From: an uncultured Synergistia bacterium
Lineage (GTDB): Bacteria > Eremiobacterota > SpSt-956 > JAKJGF01
DNA: 6,890 bases
Direction: 5' to 3'
NCBI GenBank assembly: GCA_937888925.1
Contig: CALARM010000410.1
Location: 1-6,890 of the forward strand
Positions 1 through 5,411 of the stretch are shown here, piece by piece. Both the position numbers and the translations under genes were made by a program. The first letter of the stretch is position 1, and the number at the start of each line of letters is the position of its first letter. Below the pieces are notes generated by a model. The model made no database searches, had not been told where the DNA came from, and saw only the letters and a program-made list of their open reading frames with translations.

Positions 1-692
1 TAGACCAGCAGCTTAAAGGGAAGTTTGGTTTTGATGCTCTTGATTATCTCAAAGGCTCTTATGAGGAAAAAGGAAAAAAAGTGGAAATAAAAGATAAAGA
101 CACAATAAGCCAGGTACATAATCTTATTACCTGGAAGGACCGGGGAGGGGATGTAAAACCGATATTTTTAAATGCCGGCCTTCTTGCAGGTTACGATAAT
201 AAAGAAGGATTCCGTATATTTCATTTTTCTTTGATACAGTTCTTCCGGGAAGCAGTTCAGGTCATATATCTTGCAGACGGTTCGGGATATGATACTGTTA
301 ACCTCCTTCTTTCAGATTATACATCACATAAATCCTTACCTGAAAGACGTGGCAATATAGATCGTGTAGAAGGTTCTATGGAACTACTTTCTGCACTGAA
401 CACTGCGTCAAGAAGAAACGTTGGTATAGGAGGCTATTATAATATAATATTATTTAACGGCAGAGCAGATTACAGGGAAAGAATGGTAGAAATCCATGAT
501 CACAGATCAAAACTTGCATCGGAAATCATGTATGCAAAGGATAATAATTTAATCTCCTATGATACTGCCTATGGCCTTATTGATAAAATCTTATTTAAAA
601 ATGAATCCTTTGAAGAGGTTAACTCACTGCTGGAAAAAAATAGTTCCAATCCGGTTAAACTCAAGAGAATATTAAGAGGTTATAAAAAATAA
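1..692 (+). CDS. Hypothetical protein, C-terminal 229 residues (5' end outside window)
   Basis: The reading frame is open from base 3 to the TAA at 690-692, so the gene starts upstream of the window. The GTG at 81 is in frame, but about 26 codons before it also read as ordinary protein (beginning DQQLKGKFGF), so I treat it as internal. I do not recognise the family. The visible part mixes short hydrophobic strands (IFLNAGLLAGYD, VQVIYLADGSGYD) with a charged, helical C-terminal third ending in KRILRGYKK. There is no transmembrane segment and no obvious metal-binding or nucleotide-binding motif. It appears to be a soluble cytoplasmic protein. It lies 214 bp upstream of the DUF4388 gene on the same strand, and the repeats in that spacer argue against tight coupling. 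I am confident it is a real partial gene; its function is unknown. Confidence 0.75.
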   Translation, partial: DQQLKGKFGFDALDYLKGSYEEKGKKVEIKDKDTISQVHNLITWKDRGGDVKPIFLNAGLLAGYDNKEGFRIFHFSLIQFFREAVQVIYLADGSGYDTVNLLLSDYTSHKSLPERRGNIDRVEGSMELLSALNTASRRNVGIGGYYNIILFNGRADYRERMVEIHDHRSKLASEIMYAKDNNLISYDTAYGLIDKILFKNESFEEVNSLLEKNSSNPVKLKRILRGYKK

Positions 693-693
693 A

Positions 694-880
694 TTTGACA
701 GGGAATTTCAGGATTATGAGATTATCAGGATGATTAAATTATTTAGATGAACTCCCTTTAAATAAATTAATCCTAAAAGATTGATTTAATGCCATTAAAA
801 ATGAAAATTCCTATACTCTAAATATATTATTCATCTAAAGCCATTAACGTGGTAATCTTTTAATCCTATTAATCCAGGTC
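694..880. repeat. Composite intergenic repeat region with inverted TAATCC-like arrays
   Basis: This spacer is bounded by two oppositely oriented arrays of roughly 8-11 nt units built on TAATCC. The right array (853-878) reads TAATCTTT, TAATCCTAT, TAATCCAGG. The left array (about 709-738), read on the minus strand, contains TAATCATCC, then TAATCTCA, then TAATCCTGA. Between them sits the 10-bp inverted repeat annotated separately. The region codes for nothing I can see. A possible -10 box (TATACT, 812-817) and a TTGACA (695-700) occur, but neither has a convincing partner. It resembles dispersed intergenic repeat elements known in many bacterial genomes. I cannot name the family and see no target-site duplication. 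Confidence 0.4.
742..839. repeat. Inverted repeat TTTAGATGAA ... TTCATCTAAA, copy 1
   Basis: Bases 742-751 (TTTAGATGAA) are the exact reverse complement of bases 830-839 (TTCATCTAAA), separated by 78 nt. Flanking bases outside and inside each arm also resemble the second copy near 6757-6805: ATTTAGATRAA followed by CCCT or GCCT on the left, and ATATA followed by TTCATCTAAAGC on the right. The arms could form a long-range stem in RNA or single-stranded DNA. Because the same pair of arms recurs in another spacer, a dispersed element is likelier than chance. Confidence 0.45.
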
Positions 881-889
881 GGAAAGGAG
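881..889 (+). promoter_or_regulatory. Shine-Dalgarno-like GGAAAGGAG with unusually long spacing
   Basis: GGAAAGGAG is a strong Shine-Dalgarno match, but 17 nt separate it from the ATG at 907, against the usual 5-10. No alternative in-frame ATG, GTG or TTG lies between them: the in-frame codons are GTT, TTA, TCA, CAT, TAT, TTT. The next in-frame ATG (1024) would remove much of the DUF4388 domain. The 907 start therefore stands with a weak or unusual initiation site. Confidence 0.4.
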
Positions 890-906
890 TTTTATCACAT
901 TATTTT

Positions 907-1467
907 ATGAACTTATCCAATCAAACCGGCGAATATACAACAAAAGAATTCGATCTCTCTGAAACAGGACCTGAACTTATTATTGATTTATTAAATAAAC
1001 AAAAGCTTACCGGCCTATTAACAATGGAAGATGATAAAGAGAAAGGAGAAATTTATCTCCATGACGGTAATATTATCTATGCAAAACTGGGTGCTCTGGA
1101 AGGAGAAAGAGCTATTTTATCTTTCATTGCCTGGGTTCATGGCAGTGGAAAATTTACAGACTTCAAAGAGTCAGAAAAATTCAAAAAAAATGTTACCTAT
1201 GAAACACCATTTTTAATAGAGACTATAAATAAAGAACTTGCAGAAATTTCAAAAATGAAGGATTTAATTTATTCATTGGACCTTGTATTTGAAGTTATAA
1301 ATACAGGCAAGCCTATGTATATAAAAACAGCTGAACTGACAGTTCTTCCATGGGTTGACGGGAAAACCTCTATAAGAGAAATAGGACAGGTAATGGGAAG
1401 AGAATATACAGGCGTAATCAAGTCTATATATAAATTATACAAAGAAAATATCATATGTAAGCGTTAG
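907..1467 (+). CDS. DUF4388 (PATAN-like) domain protein with C-terminal winged-helix-like region
   Basis: This 186-residue protein has no signal peptide or membrane segment and should be cytoplasmic. Residues about 15-88 match the DUF4388/PATAN pattern: a predicted helix (ELIIDLLNKQKLTGLLTM), charged strands (GEIYLHDGNIIYAKLGALEGERA), then a helix and GKFTDF. DUF4388 proteins are typically linked to signal transduction, often with response regulators or kinases and proposed to mediate protein-protein contacts; the biochemical role is poorly defined. Residues about 118-186 resemble the winged-helix-like tail often seen in this family (VDGKTSIREIG, then YTGVIKSIYKLYKENII). No receiver, GTPase or kinase domain is present, so it is a stand-alone adaptor-type protein. 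It precedes the large kinase-like receptor by 134 bp on the same strand, so a shared pathway is plausible but inferred. The start is chosen as the only suitable in-frame codon. Confidence 0.85.
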   Translation: MNLSNQTGEYTTKEFDLSETGPELIIDLLNKQKLTGLLTMEDDKEKGEIYLHDGNIIYAKLGALEGERAILSFIAWVHGSGKFTDFKESEKFKKNVTYETPFLIETINKELAEISKMKDLIYSLDLVFEVINTGKPMYIKTAELTVLPWVDGKTSIREIGQVMGREYTGVIKSIYKLYKENIICKR

Positions 1468-1550
1468 TGAAGACTGTTATGTTTCCATAAGAACCTGTAG
1501 AAAAACTTTCTTCTCAGCACATAATATCTTAAAAAGGAAAATAGAAAAAT

Positions 1551-1565
1551 TTCTAGAATCTAGAA
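1551..1565. promoter_or_regulatory. Palindrome TTCTAGAATCTAGAA, candidate operator
   Basis: TTCTAGA-A-TCTAGAA is a perfect 7-bp dyad around one central base, 36 nt before the ATG at 1602. Its size and position suit a homodimeric regulator site or a short hairpin in the leader of the kinase-like gene. AT-rich sequence makes chance palindromes common and no regulator is encoded nearby. A T-rich stretch (1577-1585) follows, but the dyad lacks the GC-rich stem of an intrinsic terminator. Confidence 0.3.
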
Positions 1566-1586
1566 GAATCCTTCAATTTTTTCTTT

Positions 1587-1595
1587 AAGAGAGTG
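1587..1595 (+). promoter_or_regulatory. Purine-rich ribosome binding site deciding the 1602 start
   Basis: AAGAGAGTG ends 6 nt before the ATG at 1602, a normal spacing. For the alternative in-frame GTG at 1593 this purine run would abut or overlap the start codon. I therefore prefer ATG 1602 (MSEMLNAG...) over GTG 1593, which would only add MKF. ATG 1611 (MLNAG...) is a further in-frame option. Confidence 0.45.
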
Positions 1596-1601
1596 AAATT
1601 T

Positions 1602-4600
1602 ATGTCTGAAATGTTAAATGCAGGATGTATACTCTGTGATCGATATGAAATCAGAGATTTAATAGTATGTGACGGGAAAGAAGTCCATTATCTGGTAGAA
1701 GATCTTGACCCTCCACATGAGCAGCTAACACTCAAAGAATTTATTCCTCAGTCGGAGAAAGAAATTGAAGGAAATGAGTTATTCTGGAAAAGGCTGGCTA
1801 CACTTTCGGAAGTAAGACACCCGAACCTGATAAAAATTTATGAATATTTTACAGAAATACCTGAGGGAAAATCCGAGAAAAGACATTATGTCGTCATGGA
1901 ATATATTAAAGGCAGAACACTTCAGGATATATTCCAGACTGATTTACACGAAGAGCCTCTACCGATTAAAGTACTGATGAAACATATGATCAAGGTATGC
2001 GGTGCCATGAAATATTTAAACACACAGCATACGGAACCGGTTGCTTTCGGTGTTTTAAAACCGAAATACATCATGTTAACGCCGGACAGACAGATCAAAC
2101 TGTTTAATTATGGTCTTGGCAACCTGTTAAGGACAGGCTACTGCAGTAAAACGCCGGGGTTCAGTCCGATAGAGCAGATTGGCAAGGGGGTAATGAATGA
2201 AAAAACAGATGTTTACAGCCTCAGTGCCACTATGTATTATCTCCTTACAGGCAGAAATCCTGAAAAATATCCGGGAGCTTTCTCACAGGTTTCACATTAT
2301 AACAAAGAGGCTTCGCCGGAACTGAATGAATTCATAGCAAGAGGTCTTTCACCCAGACAGGAGGACAGGCCGGGATTACAGGAAATTTCTAATTTTCTGC
2401 TCCAGTTTTCTATGGGTAAGAGACCAAAATCTATTTTTGCTATATCACCCGGGAAATCTCCGCAGACTAAAGTAGCTCCCACACCTGATAAAGTTGATAA
2501 ATTTGTAACAAATATTAAAGAAAAATTAAGTAAAAAAAGCTTTTCTTTTTCCAAAACACCTCAAGGCCATGGGCCATCAACACAGGAAGAAGTAAAAATA
2601 GATACGCTTTCCGATTTTTCTGCCCATATAGCAGAGCCATCTGAGGCTCCACCGGAAGCAAAACCTGTTGATATATTCACATTATCAGATGAAAAATCTG
2701 TGAGTCCCGGCCTTGAAAAACCTGTTTTTTATGATGAAGAAAGCTATGATGATACCGGTCTAAAAGGTAAATTCCACAGCGCTCCCAAGAGAGGGACCAG
2801 GAGATTTGATGTTAAACAATATATGGCAGCAGCAGAAGCACTTAAACTTAAAAAAGTAGAAGACACAGATACATCATCCAGTCCTGAGCTGGTAGCCCAG
2901 AAGGCAAAGGAATCAAGAGAAAAAAGTGCCGAATTATTTGCAAAATTAACATCAAAACTTCCTCCTGTCAAGCCCTCTCCTTCTGCTCCAGGAAAACCTT
3001 CTGAAGAAAAGAAAAAAGAGATAGAAGAAAAACCTTCCGAAGAAAAGAAAAAAGAGACAGAAGAAAAGCCCTCCGAAGAAAAGAAAAGTGGAGCAAGTCT
3101 TGCACAGAAACTGGCCCAGAAATATGCAAGAAAAAAACAGGATGAAAAAGAACAGGAAACACAATCAGTGGAATCGCTTCTGCCACCACCGGCAAAAAAA
3201 GGACCTCCCCTGAAAGGCATTGCAGCAGACTGGAGAGAACAAAAACAATCTATATGTCAGAATAAACCTGATACACCTCCCCTGCTTTCACCACTTCAGG
3301 AAGGGACATCCATCAAAGAAAGGTATGAAATTGCTGAAATTCTCCATAAGGATTACTCCGGAGCAGTTTACATGGTGCTTGATACGAGTGAACAGGATAA
3401 TACAGAAGGACAGGAAGTATCAAAAATTATTAAAGAAATACAGTACAAACCACCTAAAGAGAATGCAAGACTCGGAGAAAGAGTTATTTCAAATTTCGTC
3501 AAGCTGGGTGGTAAATTAAAAAATCTAAACCACCCGAACCTGGTTAAAGTAACAGATTATTTCTTCAATTATTCCGGTGACAGAAGTATTATAAGGCTTT
3601 TTATTGTTATGGAACAGGTGGAAGGTTATACTCTGGAAGAGATAATAAAAAGCCATCTGGAAAAACAGAGCCGTATGCCTTCTACAACAGTTTTTGCAAT
3701 ATTAACAAAAGTCTGTGAAGCTATTTATTATCTGCACAGCCAGAAACCTCCCATTGTAGCAGGTGATTTAAATCCCAAAAACATACTGATCTCTTATAAC
3801 GGAGAAGTAAAATTCATAAATTACGGATTAAGAGAGATATTTCTTGTTGAACAGGAACTTGTGTTTCCTATGTATGGAACTATAGGTTATTTTGCTCCTG
3901 AACAAACAGAAGTTGATATAACCAATACAAAAGCCGATGTGTTTGCACTGGGCTCTACTATTTATTATTTATTAACAGGTGTTAACCCGGAAAAACAACC
4001 CTATGAATTCAGTCCTGTAAGAAAACTCAATCCTTATATATCGGGTAATGTTGAAGCAATAGTAGATTTATGTGTCAAAATAAACCCTGCAGAAAGAGGA
4101 GATATTAAAACAATAAGGGAGAGAATGAACAAAATCACCATGGTTGAGCTTGACTCTTCACTGCTTGAAAAGCAGAAAGAAATGCAGGATAAGAGAAAAG
4201 CTTCTATGGAAGAAATAGGAAATATTACACCTCTCAGTGTAGAACTGGGGAAATTATTCCTGAAATACGGACTCATAGCGACAATTATTGTATGTGTGTT
4301 AACAGGCGGATATTTCGGTTACACCTATTATAAAAATATCCCTGCAAAAGGTAAAAAAATATATATTTCTATGAGTTCTGAGAAAATACTTTCCGTACTG
4401 GATATAAATAAAAATACAGTAAATCAAAAAATTAATTTAAGTTTCGACAGTAATCTTGTGTCCGGTGCTTTAAAGAAAAAACAGTTGTTTGTTACAGATA
4501 AGGGCAGTATGGTATATATACTGGATACAACAAGCAATAAATCGTCAGGTAAATTTTTATCTAAATTTGACAGTGGCATAAGGATTACATTTATGGCTTT

Positions 4601-5273
4601 ATCACCTGATGAAACAAAACTTTATCTCTTAAGTAACAGCAATAACAAATTTAAGGTCATAGATTTAACTACCAGATCAACGATTGCAGAAAAAGATATA
4701 CCTGTAAATTCTTCAGGAGCAACCCTTTCAACTGACGGAAAATATTTTTATATTATAAACAGCAATGAAAAAAATAGTCTTCTTACGACTATTGAGACGG
4801 ATACGTTCACCATAAAAAGTGAAATTCCAATAAAAGAAGGGGCATGTGATATTACTGCAGGTGCTCAAAAGGTATTTATAATTTATAATAACACTGATGA
4901 AATAGGTATTATAGATATCGGTACAGGCAAAGAGGACATAAAAAAAATTTCTACCGGTTCAGAAAAATTCAGCCCTGTTAAAATTATAATCACTGCAAAT
5001 AATCAGGAATTATACCTTCTCAATCAAACAACCCAGGAAATTGCTTTTATACAAATATCTGACATGGCATTAAAAGAACGTTTTAAACTCCCCGGCTATC
5101 CTGTTGATTTAGTTATTAATCCCGGAGGCTATATATATATATATCTTACAGAACTTGGAAGTCAGGGAAAAAGATATTATTCGATAGCTGTATTCGATAG
5201 AAATAATAAGAAGATATTTGCTAAAATACCACTTCAAAATTATGCAGACAAGATAACACTGGGAGAACATTAA
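1602..5273 (+). CDS. Twin degenerate Ser/Thr kinase-domain receptor with transmembrane helix and C-terminal beta-propeller
   Basis: This 1223-residue protein (numbering from ATG 1602) is PknB/Hanks-like. Kinase fold 1 spans about 7-268 and begins with the family entry G-x-x-L-x-x-RYEI. It has LKEF (K45), RHPNL, MEYIKGRTL and DVYSLSATMYYLLTG. However, the Gly-rich loop is lost, the HRD position reads FGV (149-151), the following Asn is Y156, DFG is NYG (169-171), and the alpha-C Glu position is Arg. A low-complexity linker (269-565) holds a 12-residue repeat. Fold 2 (about 566-845) keeps a candidate Lys (K611), D722 and N727 (AGDLNPKN) and APE (765-767), but also has NYG (740-742). One hydrophobic helix (890-907) precedes a region (918-1223) with repeated strand patterns such as KKIYIS, LSPDETKLYLL and LSTDGKYFYII, which fits a YVTN-like propeller. 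Kinase folds should be cytoplasmic and the propeller external. It probably acts as a sensor or scaffold; catalysis is doubtful. Confidence 0.88.
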   Translation: MSEMLNAGCILCDRYEIRDLIVCDGKEVHYLVEDLDPPHEQLTLKEFIPQSEKEIEGNELFWKRLATLSEVRHPNLIKIYEYFTEIPEGKSEKRHYVVMEYIKGRTLQDIFQTDLHEEPLPIKVLMKHMIKVCGAMKYLNTQHTEPVAFGVLKPKYIMLTPDRQIKLFNYGLGNLLRTGYCSKTPGFSPIEQIGKGVMNEKTDVYSLSATMYYLLTGRNPEKYPGAFSQVSHYNKEASPELNEFIARGLSPRQEDRPGLQEISNFLLQFSMGKRPKSIFAISPGKSPQTKVAPTPDKVDKFVTNIKEKLSKKSFSFSKTPQGHGPSTQEEVKIDTLSDFSAHIAEPSEAPPEAKPVDIFTLSDEKSVSPGLEKPVFYDEESYDDTGLKGKFHSAPKRGTRRFDVKQYMAAAEALKLKKVEDTDTSSSPELVAQKAKESREKSAELFAKLTSKLPPVKPSPSAPGKPSEEKKKEIEEKPSEEKKKETEEKPSEEKKSGASLAQKLAQKYARKKQDEKEQETQSVESLLPPPAKKGPPLKGIAADWREQKQSICQNKPDTPPLLSPLQEGTSIKERYEIAEILHKDYSGAVYMVLDTSEQDNTEGQEVSKIIKEIQYKPPKENARLGERVISNFVKLGGKLKNLNHPNLVKVTDYFFNYSGDRSIIRLFIVMEQVEGYTLEEIIKSHLEKQSRMPSTTVFAILTKVCEAIYYLHSQKPPIVAGDLNPKNILISYNGEVKFINYGLREIFLVEQELVFPMYGTIGYFAPEQTEVDITNTKADVFALGSTIYYLLTGVNPEKQPYEFSPVRKLNPYISGNVEAIVDLCVKINPAERGDIKTIRERMNKITMVELDSSLLEKQKEMQDKRKASMEEIGNITPLSVELGKLFLKYGLIATIIVCVLTGGYFGYTYYKNIPAKGKKIYISMSSEKILSVLDINKNTVNQKINLSFDSNLVSGALKKKQLFVTDKGSMVYILDTTSNKSSGKFLSKFDSGIRITFMALSPDETKLYLLSNSNNKFKVIDLTTRSTIAEKDIPVNSSGATLSTDGKYFYIINSNEKNSLLTTIETDTFTIKSEIPIKEGACDITAGAQKVFIIYNNTDEIGIIDIGTGKEDIKKISTGSEKFSPVKIIITANNQELYLLNQTTQEIAFIQISDMALKERFKLPGYPVDLVINPGGYIYIYLTELGSQGKRYYSIAVFDRNNKKIFAKIPLQNYADKITLGEH
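2997..3086 (+). repeat. In-frame 36-bp tandem repeat in the kinase linker
   Basis: Two full units and half of a third encode PSEEKKKEIEEK, PSEEKKKETEEK and PSEEKK, starting at 2997, 3033 and 3069. The period is 36 bp, so copy-number change would keep the frame and alter linker length by 12 residues. The units are highly charged and probably form helix or disordered spacer between the two kinase folds. Small third-position differences (CCT TCT, CCT TCC, CCC TCC) show the copies have begun to diverge. Confidence 0.8.
5130..5144 (+). repeat. Alternating TA tract inside the propeller coding region
   Basis: Fifteen bases of strictly alternating T and A encode Tyr-Ile-Tyr-Ile-Tyr near the C-terminus of the propeller (residues about 1177-1181). 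Gain or loss of one dinucleotide would shift the frame and replace roughly the last 45 residues. Alternating YIYIY also suits a beta-strand, so the tract may simply reflect AT-rich codons. Confidence 0.6.
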
Positions 5274-5275
5274 TC

Positions 5276-5303
5276 GTGACGTGTAACACGTGACGTGTGA
5301 CCC
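5276..5303. repeat. Heptamer array GTGACGT-type, four units
   Basis: Four contiguous 7-nt units start 2 nt after the stop codon of the kinase-like gene: GTGACGT, GTAACAC, GTGACGT, GTGACCC. They are followed directly by GAGGATA. The same junction, a heptamer array running into GAGGAT, recurs at 6856-6876 with GTAACGC units. The pattern resembles the short tandemly repeated heptamers described in cyanobacteria and other bacteria, without implying the same origin. Confidence 0.65.
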
Positions 5304-5321
5304 GAGGATAGTGATTGTTCT

Positions 5322-5347
5322 AACAATTTGCCGGAATTGTTTTTCTT
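5322..5347 (+). terminator. Rho-independent terminator of the kinase-like gene
   Basis: AACAATT (5322-5328) pairs perfectly with AATTGTT (5335-5341) around a six-base loop TGCCGG. The descending arm runs into a T-rich tract (TTTTT, then CTT). It lies 49 nt after the plus-strand stop codon, in the expected place. The stem is AT-rich and hence weak. On the minus strand no T-run follows, so it should mainly serve the plus-strand gene. Confidence 0.65.
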
Positions 5348-5367
5348 GCAGTCTTCAATAAATAGCA

Positions 5368-5398
5368 AGTAGTGAATAAACCTGTTCTATTCACTACT
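5368..5398. repeat. Perfect 11-bp hairpin built from GTAGTGA-type units
   Basis: AGTAGTGAATA (5368-5378) is the exact reverse complement of TATTCACTACT (5388-5398), with a 9-nt loop. It sits just beyond the aminotransferase stop codon and could act as a transcript 3'-end stabiliser or weak terminator for that minus-strand gene. The minus-strand sequence after the stem lacks a clear T-run. Both arms carry the GTAGTGA/TCACTAC heptamer of the adjacent array. Confidence 0.6.
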
Positions 5399-5411
5399 CA
5401 CTACTCACTAC
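5391..5411. repeat. Heptamer array TCACTAC x3 overlapping the aminotransferase stop
   Basis: Three exact contiguous copies of TCACTAC occur (GTAGTGA on the minus strand). The copy nearest the gene supplies the TAG stop codon of the aminotransferase (5408-5410). One further GTAGTGA unit lies on the plus strand within the opposite arm of the hairpin (5369-5375). The array is therefore both a tandem repeat and half of an inverted repeat. Confidence 0.75.

Noticed and set aside
81..692. GTG at 81 as the true start of the first gene
   Set aside because: The frame stays open to the window edge with protein-like codons, and the purine-rich bases before it encode plausible Glu/Lys residues.
695..725. 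Promoter from TTGACA at 695-700
   Set aside because: A good -35 match, but no acceptable -10 at 16-18 nt; GATTAT lies 19 nt away and overlaps the repeat array.
694..880. Diversity-generating retroelement or group II intron remnant
   Set aside because: There is no reverse transcriptase, template/variable pair or intron core; only short repeats are visible.
1031..1454. Short alternative frames inside the DUF4388 gene, both strands
   Set aside because: They fully overlap a gene with recognisable domain motifs and lack ribosome binding sites.
2744..3220. Open frames on the minus strand across the linker region (up to 158 codons)
   Set aside because: They are Ser/Phe-rich antisense readings of the Lys/Glu-rich repeat of the kinase-like gene, with no independent start signal or protein character.
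5368..5398. Intrinsic terminator for the aminotransferase
   Set aside because: The hairpin is perfect but no clear T-run follows it on the minus strand, so it is called only a hairpin repeat.
5276..5411. CRISPR array
   Set aside because: The repeats are contiguous 7-mers without spacers, and no Cas gene is present.
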